This document shows, one piece after another, positions 54,199 to 61,890 of a DNA stretch of 64,000 nucleotides. Positions within the stretch are counted from its first letter, which is position 1, and every line of letters begins with the position of its first letter. A program made the translations under genes and the position numbers. The notes under the pieces were generated by a model, which worked only from the letters and a program-made list of their open reading frames with translations, made no database searches and was not told the origin of the DNA. The stretch spans positions 310,001 to 374,000 of the forward strand of contig NZ_LBMW01000001.1 of assembly GCF_026168105.1 (NCBI RefSeq), given 5' to 3'. This DNA comes from Streptomyces hygroscopicus. Its GTDB lineage: Bacteria > Actinomycetota > Actinomycetes > Streptomycetales > Streptomycetaceae.

Positions 54199-54756
54199 TC
54201 AGGCTCCGGCACCGTGCGGCTGACCGCGGTCGGAAAGCAGTTCCTCGAACAGCGCGCGGTAGTGGACCATGGCGTTCCGCAGCTGCTCGGTGGTCACCTT
54301 CCGCTGCGGGCCGAGTTCCTCGATTCCATGGGCCGCCCGGTAGTGCTCCAAGGTCTGGCCGTGCTCCACGGACAGGTCCTTCAGCCGTTCCTCGTAGCCC
54401 TCCGTCGGGTAGCCCCGCTCGTGCATCAAGGAGGTCACCAGACGGTCGGCGTCGTGCACAGCATCCTCGGGCCGGTCCACGAACTCCTCCTGCACGCTGC
54501 TCCAGTCCCGGGTGTACCGGTCCCGGACGCTGCTGGACAGTGGCTTGATGTCCAGTTCCTCATGCCGCTTCTCACGGGCCATGAGCTCGCGCTCGGCCGC
54601 CCTGCGGCCACCGGCTTCCTCCACCGTCCGCTCGTACTCCGGCCCGAAGCGGTTCCGTAGGCGGCGGCGCCGCATGAGGAGGGCAGACCCTACTGCGATC
54701 AAGGCAATCACCAACACGACGGGAATGATGATCGCCAGAAGTGTTCCGCTTGCCAT
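54199..54756 (-). CDS. Membrane-anchored cytoplasmic helical protein
   Basis: ATG 54756 with AAGGAG about 10 bases upstream; 185 aa. One N-terminal transmembrane helix (about 5-27) followed by RRRRLRNRFGPEYERTVEE and a charged helical domain (RDRYTRDWSSVQEEFVDRPE). This is a well-conserved hypothetical of actinobacteria, probably facing the cytoplasm. A sigma-B-like promoter lies about 50 bases upstream. Confidence 0.8.
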   Translation of the reverse strand: MASGTLLAIIIPVVLVIALIAVGSALLMRRRRLRNRFGPEYERTVEEAGGRRAAERELMAREKRHEELDIKPLSSSVRDRYTRDWSSVQEEFVDRPEDAVHDADRLVTSLMHERGYPTEGYEERLKDLSVEHGQTLEHYRAAHGIEELGPQRKVTTEQLRNAMVHYRALFEELLSDRGQPHGAGA

Positions 54757-55457
54757 CGGGCCTTTACTCCTTAAGTTCTGCCCGATAAATCCTATTTTGG
54801 GAGTTCCCGGCCGGAGGTGCCTCAAACCAACGCCCGGGACGGGTGCGGCGGCGTACCGTACACACACCGAATCCGGGGTGTGACCCGAGCCCGGCCGGGC
54901 GAGGAGTCCCGCTCGGACCGGCTGAGCCACACCGAGGTGCCGAGCGAGGACGGCCACCGGGTCGGGAACGTACGGGGTCGCCAGGTCGAGCACGGTGTGC
55001 AGCTGCACGGGCCTCGGTCGTGGACCGGGACGGCGGCGAGGAAACAGGCGAGGTGGTCAACCGTGACCACGGGCACGAACGTACGCCGGCTGCCCGTGAG
55101 GCAGGACGTCGTCCGTTGCGCCGGGGCCGAGGCCCGGGGTGGCGATGACGGCCTCGACCGTGCTGAGGGGGCGGTCGTCGGCGCCACGCGAGCGGAGCCA
55201 CTGCCGGAGCTCGCCGCCCCGTCGGCCGTCGCCCCGGACGGCGCCGCCGGGCCACGCCCCCGTGTATGCCCAGTAGTTGTACGGCCCGCTGGTCGCCGGA
55301 GCCCACTCGGTCCGCTTCACCGGCGTGTACCGTGCGCTCCATGAACGGGAGACGGAGGGCGGGTTGGACGTCGTACGCGACGTGCGGTCGAGCGCACCGT
55401 CGAACTCACCGGCGCCTGCGTCGGCTTCCGGCTCAACGGGGACGAAGGAGAACTCTC
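54757..55457. other. About 700 bases of apparent gene debris
   Basis: No intact gene. Codons around 55390-55500 (plus) read ERTVELTGACVGFRLNGDEG then ELSCHWNRAVDRAG in a frame without a start, and the minus strand near 54900-55000 shows other coding-like stretches. They look like leftovers of deleted genes. The sigma-B-like promoter of the membrane protein is at 54803-54827. Confidence 0.4.
54803..54827 (-). promoter_or_regulatory. Candidate sigma-B-type promoter
   Basis: On the minus strand GTTT (54824-54827) and GGGAAC (54803-54808) are 15 bases apart, close to the Streptomyces stress promoter pattern GTTT-N14/15-GGGTAC. Confidence 0.4.
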
Positions 55458-55574
55458 ATGCCACTGGAACCGCGCCGTCGACCGGGCGGGTCGCGCCGGT
55501 TGACCGAGACCGTGGGCGGCGTGGCGGATCTCCGCGGGGACACGGCCGATGTGAACCGTCAGGCAGCCCTGTGA
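55458..55574 (+). CDS. Possible 38-aa ORF coupled to the ferredoxin gene
   Basis: ATG 55458 with AAGGAG 7 bases upstream; 38 aa, basic start (MPLEPRRRPGGSRRLTETVG). Its TGA overlaps the GTG of the next gene (GTGA), suggesting translational coupling. No recognised domain; could be a leader for the downstream gene. Confidence 0.45.
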   Translation: MPLEPRRRPGGSRRLTETVGGVADLRGDTADVNRQAAL

Positions 55575-55975
55575 ACGGCCTCGGGATACGGGCCGCGCAT
55601 CGCCCCTGCACCCTGGTGGTGTGTCGGGGCTGCTGCTGCGGCAACCCGCGCAAGCTCCCCGGCACCGACCACGCCTGGCAACTCGACCGGCTGCGGGCCG
55701 CCGCGACGGACTCGGGGGGCCGCTTTGCGGTCCGTACGACGGACTGCCTCGGCCCCTGCGACCAGGCCAACGTCATCGTCGTCCAGCCCTCCACGGCCGG
55801 GCGCCGGGCGGGCGGGCGCGCTGTCTGGATCGGCTTCGCGATGGACGACGACAGCACGGACGACCTGCTGCGGTGGGCGTCAGCAGGTGGCCCGGGCATC
55901 GCCGAGCCGCCGGTCGCCCTGGAATTGCAGTTCATCCGCCCACCGCGGGGCCCCCGCGCCCGTGCACGCCGGTGA
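55571..55975 (+). CDS. (2Fe-2S) ferredoxin-domain protein
   Basis: GTG 55571 overlaps the preceding stop; 134 aa. Thioredoxin-like [2Fe-2S] fold with cysteines in VVCRGCCCGNPRK and DCLGPCDQANVIVV, then GRAVWIGFAMDDD. Four ligand cysteines in two groups fit a single cluster. Such proteins occur near cobalamin or redox genes; none is adjacent. Role unknown. Confidence 0.8.
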   Translation: MNGLGIRAAHRPCTLVVCRGCCCGNPRKLPGTDHAWQLDRLRAAATDSGGRFAVRTTDCLGPCDQANVIVVQPSTAGRRAGGRAVWIGFAMDDDSTDDLLRWASAGGPGIAEPPVALELQFIRPPRGPRARARR

Positions 55976-56114
55976 AGACGACGCTCCCGGCCCTGCCCGG
56001 CCCCCGGTGACCTGGTCGTCGAAGGCCGGGGAGAGCCGCGTCCTGCTCCGCCCTTTGCTGCATCCCTGCGAGGAACCCACCCCGCCGACGACCGCAGAGA
56101 TCATGGTTCGAAGG

Positions 56115-58808
56115 TCAGCCGTCCGCGTGGGGGCCGGGCTCCTCGGTGACCTCCGGCAGGGCCTGTTCGGCCCAGATCACCTTGCCCTGGGGCGTGTACC
56201 TGGTGCCCCAGCGCTCGGCAATCTGCGACACCAGGAACAGGCCCCGCCCTCCCTCGTCGGTCGTGGCGGCGTACCGCAGATGCGGCGAGGTGCTGCTGCC
56301 GTCGGCCACCTCGCAGATCAGCGAGCGGTCGCGGATCAGCCGTACGTGGATCGGTTCGGAGCCGTAGCGGATGGCGTTGGTGACGAGCTCGCTCAGGACG
56401 AGTTCCATGCTGAAGCCGAGCTCGGACAGACCCCACTCGTCGAGTTTCTCGGACACGGCGACGCGCATCGCGCCGACGGCGGCCGGGTCGAGCGGCACGT
56501 CCCAGTCGGCGATCCGGTCCGGCGACAGCGTCCGGGCGCGGGCGATGAGCAGGGCGACGTCGTCCTTGGGCCGCTCGGGCAGCAGCTCCCTCAGCACGGC
56601 CTGGCAGCTCTCCTCCGGCGTCCGGTCGGGATGGCCCGCCAGAGCTTCGCGGAGCATCTCCATGCCCACGTCCAGGTCCCGCCTGCGGTCCTCGATGAGG
56701 CCGTCGGTGTAGAGGACGAGCTGGGTACCCTCCTCGATATCGACTTCGCCGGTCTGGAACGGCATGCCGCCGAGACCGAGCGGCGGCCCGGTCGGCAGAT
56801 CGGGGAAGGTGACGGTGCCGTCGGGGCGGACCAGCGCGGGAGCCAGGTGCCCCGCCCGCGCCATGGTGCAACGGCGCGACACCGGATCGTAGATGGCGTA
56901 CAGGCAGGTGGCGCCCACGACGCCGGCGGCCGCATCCGTGCCTCCCTCGTCCTGGTCGATACGGCCGACCAGGTCGTCCAGATGGCTCAGGAGTTCGTCG
57001 GGCGGCAGGTCGAGGGTGGAGAAATTGTGCACCGCGGTCCGCAGCCGCCCCATCGTGGCGGCTGCGTGGAGGCCGTGGCCGACCACGTCCCCGACGGCGA
57101 GCGCCACCCGGCTCCCCGGCAGGGGAATCACGTCGAACCAGTCCCCGCTGACGCCCGACTGGGCGGGCAGATAGCGGTAGCAGACGTCGAAGGCGCTCTG
57201 CTCGGGCAGGGCCCGCGGAAGCAGGCTGCGCTGGAGGGTGACCGCCAAGGCGTGCTCTCGGGTGTACCGGCGGGCGTTGTCGATGCTGACCGCGGCCCGG
57301 GCCACCAGCTCCTCGGCCAGCGACAGCTCCTCCTCGTCGAAGGCGTCGTGCTGCTTGGCGCGCCAGAAGTTGGCCATGCCCAGCACCACACCGCGGGCCT
57401 GGATGGGAGCGGCGATGAGGGAGTGGATGCCGTAGTCCATGATCTTCTTGGTGCGCGGCGGGTCCTGGGCGTGCCAGCCCGTGGCCGTCGACAGGTCGGT
57501 CACCAGCTCGGCCCGGCCGGTGCCGTAGCCCCGCGCCTGGGGCGTGGACGGCAGAAAGTCGATCAGCCGGCCCTTTTCGTAGAGCGGATGGTCGTCCCGG
57601 ATCCCATGCACGGCGGTGCGCCGCATGTCCGTCGCCGTGGGAGCCGGTTCCTCTCCGTGCAGCACGGCGTCGGCCAGGTCCACGGTGACGAAGTCGGCGA
57701 AGCGTGGGACGGCGACCTGCGCCAGCTCCTCGGCGGTGCGGGCCACGTCGAGGGTGGTCCCGATGCCCAGTCCTGCGTCGTACAGGAGCTTGAGCCGCTC
57801 ACGTGCGACCTCCGCCCTGCCGGACACCGCCTGCAGTTCGGTGGAGTCGCGCAGCGTCACCACGGTTCCCTTGGGGCCTCCGTCGCGGTCCGTCGGGCGC
57901 TGGTTGACCGCCAGCAGCCGTTCCCCGGCGAGGTGCACCTCGTCGGTGGCCTCGCGCCCGGAGACGAGCAGCGCCACGGTCTCGGGGTCGAGGTCCGTCA
58001 ACTGCGTCACATGCCGCCCCTCGGCGTCCGGGGGCAGCTCCAGCAGCCGTCTGGCCTCGTCGTTCGCCAGCAGCAGCCGGCCGCCTTCACCGACGATGAG
58101 TACGCCCTCGCGCACCGAGTGCAGCACCGCATCGTGGTGCTCGTACATGCGGGTCATCTCGGCAGGGGCGAGCCTGTGGGTCTGCCGTTGCAGACGCCGG
58201 CCCACCAGTGCCGTCCCACCGGTGGACACCACGAGCGCACCGGCCCCGGCGGCCAGGATGAGCGGGATCTGCTTGTCCACCTGAGTGGTGACGTTCTTGA
58301 CCTTCAACCCGGCTGAGACAAGGGCGACTATCTTGCCGCTGGAATTCCTGATGGGGACGGTGGCCTGCACCTCGCGGCCGAGCGGTCCGTGCACGCTTTC
58401 GGTGTAGACGCGTCCCGCCAGCGACGGCCCGATGGTGCCCACGAACCGCTTTCCGATCCTGCTCGGAATGGGGTGGGTGTACCGGATGCCCTTCGTGTCC
58501 ATGACCACGATGAAGTCGACTCCCGCGGCCCTGCGTCCCGCCTCCGTGAGTGGCTGGAGCTCTTTCGTGGGGTGGGGGGTTTGCAGAGCCGCGATGATGC
58601 CAGGGGAGTGCGCGAAGGTCTGTGCGACGGCGATGGAACGGCGCTTGGCCTCGGCGTTGGTGTCCCGTTCCGACTGCAGGACGAGGGCGAAGACGGCGCA
58701 GGCCACGAGCACCACGACCAGCGCCGCCTGCAGCACGAACACCTGCCCGGCAACGCTTCGCGGGCTCTTGCCCACCAGTGACCGAAGCCTGGCGAAACGG
58801 TTCGCCAT
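56115..58808 (-). CDS. Sensor SpoIIE phosphatase with HATPase (anti-sigma kinase) domain
   Basis: ATG 58808; 897 aa. Order: TM1 (about 20-44), extracytoplasmic PDC/Cache-like sensor (about 45-180, DFIVVMDTKGIRYTHP), TM2 (about 182-200), PAS (about 225-330), GAF (about 345-510), SpoIIE domain (about 530-745; SGDWFDV, VGDVVGHG, YTDGLIE, KDDVALL), and a HATPase of the RsbW type (about 770-890; ELVTNAIRYG, DEGGRGLFLV). Phosphatase and kinase for STAS proteins are thus on one chain, under an external signal. No clear binding site is seen. Confidence 0.92.
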   Translation of the reverse strand: MANRFARLRSLVGKSPRSVAGQVFVLQAALVVVLVACAVFALVLQSERDTNAEAKRRSIAVAQTFAHSPGIIAALQTPHPTKELQPLTEAGRRAAGVDFIVVMDTKGIRYTHPIPSRIGKRFVGTIGPSLAGRVYTESVHGPLGREVQATVPIRNSSGKIVALVSAGLKVKNVTTQVDKQIPLILAAGAGALVVSTGGTALVGRRLQRQTHRLAPAEMTRMYEHHDAVLHSVREGVLIVGEGGRLLLANDEARRLLELPPDAEGRHVTQLTDLDPETVALLVSGREATDEVHLAGERLLAVNQRPTDRDGGPKGTVVTLRDSTELQAVSGRAEVARERLKLLYDAGLGIGTTLDVARTAEELAQVAVPRFADFVTVDLADAVLHGEEPAPTATDMRRTAVHGIRDDHPLYEKGRLIDFLPSTPQARGYGTGRAELVTDLSTATGWHAQDPPRTKKIMDYGIHSLIAAPIQARGVVLGMANFWRAKQHDAFDEEELSLAEELVARAAVSIDNARRYTREHALAVTLQRSLLPRALPEQSAFDVCYRYLPAQSGVSGDWFDVIPLPGSRVALAVGDVVGHGLHAAATMGRLRTAVHNFSTLDLPPDELLSHLDDLVGRIDQDEGGTDAAAGVVGATCLYAIYDPVSRRCTMARAGHLAPALVRPDGTVTFPDLPTGPPLGLGGMPFQTGEVDIEEGTQLVLYTDGLIEDRRRDLDVGMEMLREALAGHPDRTPEESCQAVLRELLPERPKDDVALLIARARTLSPDRIADWDVPLDPAAVGAMRVAVSEKLDEWGLSELGFSMELVLSELVTNAIRYGSEPIHVRLIRDRSLICEVADGSSTSPHLRYAATTDEGGRGLFLVSQIAERWGTRYTPQGKVIWAEQALPEVTEEPGPHADG

Positions 58809-58975
58809 GGGACATTTCTAGCACAGTGATCCCGAGGGGCCATGGCGTGGACCGAGAGGTGGTGCCCACCGGCTGTTCTTTCGCCCCGTGAATCACATCA
58901 GCCACGTTCGCCATCCGTCGTCACAGGGGTACGCCGCAACCAGGGGCCGCTAGGGTGACCCGTCGTGGATCATGA

Positions 58976-59065
58976 CCTGGAAGTAGACGGCGGCTTGGAA
59001 GTGGTCGGTGGCCCGGAAGTAGCTGGTGTCTTGGAAGTGGTCGGTGGCTTGGGAGATCAGATGGT
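58976..59065. repeat. 18-bp repeats before the SUMF1-type gene
   Basis: Units at 58976-58993, 58994-59011, 59012-59029 and 59030-59047 match CTTGGAAGTGGTCGGTGG (two exact), and 59048-59065 is a degenerate fifth that holds the binding site and ATG of the gene. In frame they would encode LEVVGG repeats. Confidence 0.88.
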
Positions 59066-59726
59066 CGCGATCCCGTCTGGGCAGGTGACGCTGTCCGACC
59101 GCCGGACGTGGCGCAGCTGGCAGGTCGACGTCGCCTCGTTCCAGATGGCGGCATTCCCGGTCACGCAGTCCTGGTACGCACAGGTCATGGGGCTGCGGCC
59201 GAGCACCGCCCAGGGCGGCCGGTTGCCTGTCGAGGGTGTGTCGTGGTGGGACGCGGCCCGGTTCTGCAACGCACTGTCCCGACGCGAGGGCCTGACACCC
59301 GCGTATCGCCTCCGTACCGACGCCGAGGTGGCCGAGTGGGACGACCTTGCCGACGGTTACCGGCTTCCGACCGAGGCCGAGTGGGAGCATGCGTGTCGGG
59401 CCGGGACCGCCGGCCCGCGTTACGGCCCGCTCGACGAGATCTGCTGGTACAGGGGGAACGCGGACGGCCGGATCCACGCCGTGGGCGGCAAGCGGCCGAA
59501 CGCATGGGGCCTCTACGACATGCTCGGCAACGTGTGGGACTGGTGCTGGGACGTCTACGACGCCGAGGTGTACGGCACCTACCGGGTGCTGCGGGGCGGC
59601 GGATGGTGCGATGAGCACTGGAGTTGCCGGGCTTCGGTGCGGCGCCGCAGCCACCCGACCTTCCGGATCGACGACGTGGGCTTCCGCGTCGCGCGCTCCG
59701 TATCGTCACCGTCTGCCCGGTCGTGA
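59061..59726 (+). CDS. SUMF1/formylglycine-generating enzyme-family protein
   Basis: ATG 59061 is preferred because GGGAG lies 7 bases upstream; the same frame also runs back through the 18-bp repeats to GTG 58965. 221 aa. Family motifs: YRLPTEAEWEHACRAG, YDMLGNVWDWCWD, VLRGGGWCDEHWSC and GFRVAR. True FGE has two catalytic Cys five residues apart; here they are six apart, so sulfatase activation is uncertain. No sulfatase is encoded nearby. Confidence 0.85.
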   Translation: MVAIPSGQVTLSDRRTWRSWQVDVASFQMAAFPVTQSWYAQVMGLRPSTAQGGRLPVEGVSWWDAARFCNALSRREGLTPAYRLRTDAEVAEWDDLADGYRLPTEAEWEHACRAGTAGPRYGPLDEICWYRGNADGRIHAVGGKRPNAWGLYDMLGNVWDWCWDVYDAEVYGTYRVLRGGGWCDEHWSCRASVRRRSHPTFRIDDVGFRVARSVSSPSARS

Positions 59727-59758
59727 CGCCCGCTCGTTCGGCTCCTTCGGCTCCTTCC

Positions 59759-59851
59759 GTCCTTTCGTTTCCGTCCTTCGGCTCGTTCCGTCCTTTCGTT
59801 TCCGTCCTTCGGCTCCTTCCGTTCTTTCGTTTCCGTCCTTCGGCTCCTTCA
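59759..59851. repeat. 31-bp tandem repeat, three units
   Basis: Units 59759-59789, 59790-59820 and 59821-59851 are nearly identical (minus-strand core GGACGGAAACGAAAGGAC). The first unit in the sense of the adjacent gene contains its TGA (59849-59851 complement); the others have GGA there. Confidence 0.92.
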
Positions 59852-61150
59852 GTTCCCTTGGTTCGCGGTTCCTCCGGCTCCTTCGGCTCCTTCGGCTCCT
59901 TCGGCTCCTTCGGCTCCTTCGGCCCGGCATTCGGCATCGGACGGCTCGGCCCCGTCCCGGGGCTCACCGGGAAGGCGGTTTGCCGCGAGTGCCGCGGTGT
60001 CGTCGTCCAGGTTGGCGCCGCTGAAGGCGAGGAGATCCTCGTGCAGCCGGTCGAGCAGTTCGCGGGGAGGCAGGCCGGCCCACTGCCGGATGCGCTCGGT
60101 CAGTGGGTAGAAGGTTCCGGTGCGGTCCCGTGTCTCGGTCACGCCGTCCGTGTACAGCAGCAGGAGGTCGCCGGGGCGGAACGGCCGCTCGTCGACGTGG
60201 TACTCGTCCCCGAACAGGACGCCGAGGTTGAGGGGCAGTGAGGGATCCGTCGAGTTCATCTCCTTCACCGACCCGTCTCGGTCGATGAGCAGGGGTGGGG
60301 GGTGGCCGCAGTTGACGATGCGGACCACGGGTTGCCGGTCGGGAATCTCGGCGAACACGGCGGTGACGAACCGTTCCGCCACCTCACTGCCCGGAAGCTC
60401 CGCCGCCCTGCGGGCCATGCTCCTCTCGACGCGGCGCGCCACGGCGGCCAGATCGGGCTCGTCGTAGGCGGCCTCGCGGAAGCCGCCGAGCATCGTCGCG
60501 GCCGTTTCGACCGCGACCAGACCCTTGCCCCGGACGTCGCCGATGAGCAGACGCACTCCGTACACGGTTGGCACCGCCTCGTACAGGTCGCCACCGATGC
60601 GTGCCTCCGCGGCGGCGGACAGGTACAGGGTCTCGACGCAGACCTGGCCGAGGCGGCGGGGCACCGGGCGCAGCAGCACGCGCTGTGCGGTCTCCGCCAC
60701 GGAGCGCACGGTGGCAAGGGTGCGTTCCCGGCGAACGCGGTGGGAGGCCAGGATCGTGCCGAGGACACCGACCAGCACGGTGGAGATATAGGTGGCGACG
60801 TAGTGGCGCTCCCCCACGTAGCCGACGGAACGCCCCGCGCAGCACGGTGTGCCGGCCAGGACCGCTTCGAACGCGACGGCGAACACCGTGATCGCGGCGA
60901 CGGTACGGGCGCCGTGGGTGTAGGCGGCGACCACGGGGAGTGCGATGAGCAGGAAACTGACCGGCCACTGCACGGGTGTGATCGGTTCGAGCACCAGGAT
61001 CACGCCGACGTAGATGGCGGGAAGCCAGCGCATCCACAGCGCCGGCGCGGGGATCTGCAGGCTCGTGCTGCCCGACTGGGCTGCGCCGCGCCCCACGGCC
61101 TCGCGACGGCCGTGCCGGTCCCGGTGGATCCACTCACGCGGCCTGTACAC
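59849..61150 (-). CDS. Membrane SpoIIE (PP2C) phosphatase with EGA-repeat tail
   Basis: GTG 61150 with AGGAG 6 bases upstream is preferred to the longer frame; 433 aa. Three or four transmembrane helices (about 42-150) precede a SpoIIE domain (about 165-395): IGGDLYEAV, IGDVRGKG, YTDGVTET and DDDTAALA. The tail is AEGAEGAEGAEGAEGAGG encoded by 9-bp repeats (59876-59925). Probably a membrane phosphatase for a STAS protein. The single in-phase stop lies inside the 31-bp repeat array. Confidence 0.88.
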   Translation of the reverse strand: MYRPREWIHRDRHGRREAVGRGAAQSGSTSLQIPAPALWMRWLPAIYVGVILVLEPITPVQWPVSFLLIALPVVAAYTHGARTVAAITVFAVAFEAVLAGTPCCAGRSVGYVGERHYVATYISTVLVGVLGTILASHRVRRERTLATVRSVAETAQRVLLRPVPRRLGQVCVETLYLSAAAEARIGGDLYEAVPTVYGVRLLIGDVRGKGLVAVETAATMLGGFREAAYDEPDLAAVARRVERSMARRAAELPGSEVAERFVTAVFAEIPDRQPVVRIVNCGHPPPLLIDRDGSVKEMNSTDPSLPLNLGVLFGDEYHVDERPFRPGDLLLLYTDGVTETRDRTGTFYPLTERIRQWAGLPPRELLDRLHEDLLAFSGANLDDDTAALAANRLPGEPRDGAEPSDAECRAEGAEGAEGAEGAEGAGGTANQGN

Positions 61151-61329
61151 GAGAACTCCTGGCAGGGATCGGAACAACCGGCCCGATGCGGCTCAACAGC
61201 TCAACCCGACCATGGTTCCGGCAAAGGCATGTCAGGATCTTTGCGGCAATCCCATGTTGGATAAACGGGCCGAATAAGGGAATTTCCTCCTAAGGTAGGC
61301 AACTCCTTTCAGGAGAGGAGACGACAGCG

Positions 61330-61779
61330 ATGTCGTATCCGCAGCGGTCCACCGGCATGGGAACGCATCCCGATCTGGCAGAGATGCGGGAGCGGCTCGA
61401 ACGGACGGCCTCAAGCAGCGGGGCCATCGTCATCGAAGGACTGATCGTCCTGGCGGGCGTCTACGCCGCGATATCACCCTGGGTCGTGCACTTCTCGGCG
61501 ACTGCGCCCAACCTCACCGTCAACAACCTGATCGTCGGCGTCACCACGGGCCTGATCGGGCTCGGACTGACCGTGGCCCCGGAGCGCATGCTGCGCCTGG
61601 CCTGGGTGGTCGCACCGCTCGGTCTGTGGCTCCTCATCTCGCCGTGGGTGGTCACCACCACCCATAGCGCAGGAGCCGGGATCATCTGGAACAACTGCGT
61701 CCTGGGCGCGGTGACGCTCCTGCTGGGCCTGGCCGCGATGGGCCTGACCATCGGGGTCACCCGTCGCGCCCCTCGGTGA
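61330..61779 (+). CDS. SPW-repeat membrane protein
   Basis: ATG 61330 with GGAG about 9 bases upstream; 149 aa. Four transmembrane helices arranged as two SPW repeats: AISPWVVHF (about 48-56) and LISPWVVTT (about 101-109), each followed by a hydrophobic helix. The N-terminal 30 residues are cytoplasmic and charged. SPW proteins are common stress-type membrane proteins of unknown role. Confidence 0.9.
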   Translation: MSYPQRSTGMGTHPDLAEMRERLERTASSSGAIVIEGLIVLAGVYAAISPWVVHFSATAPNLTVNNLIVGVTTGLIGLGLTVAPERMLRLAWVVAPLGLWLLISPWVVTTTHSAGAGIIWNNCVLGAVTLLLGLAAMGLTIGVTRRAPR

Positions 61780-61842
61780 GACCGGCGACGCACCCCCGGC
61801 GGGACCGGCGACGCACCCCCGGCGGGACCGGCGGCGCACCCA
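61780..61842. repeat. 23-bp tandem repeat after the SPW gene
   Basis: GACCGGCGACGCACCCCCGG plus CGG is repeated from 61781 two full times and a partial third. The last codons of the gene (ACCCGTCGCGCCCCTCGGTGA) resemble the same unit, so the array looks derived from the gene's 3' end. Confidence 0.8.
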
Positions 61843-61890
61843 TCTGACGCCGGTGGCCCACCCATCGGTGACGCCGACGGCCCACCGGCA

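Noticed and set aside
55725-58316. 863-aa plus-strand frame opposite the sensor phosphatase
   Set aside because: Shadow frame; the minus-strand protein has all phosphatase and kinase motifs.
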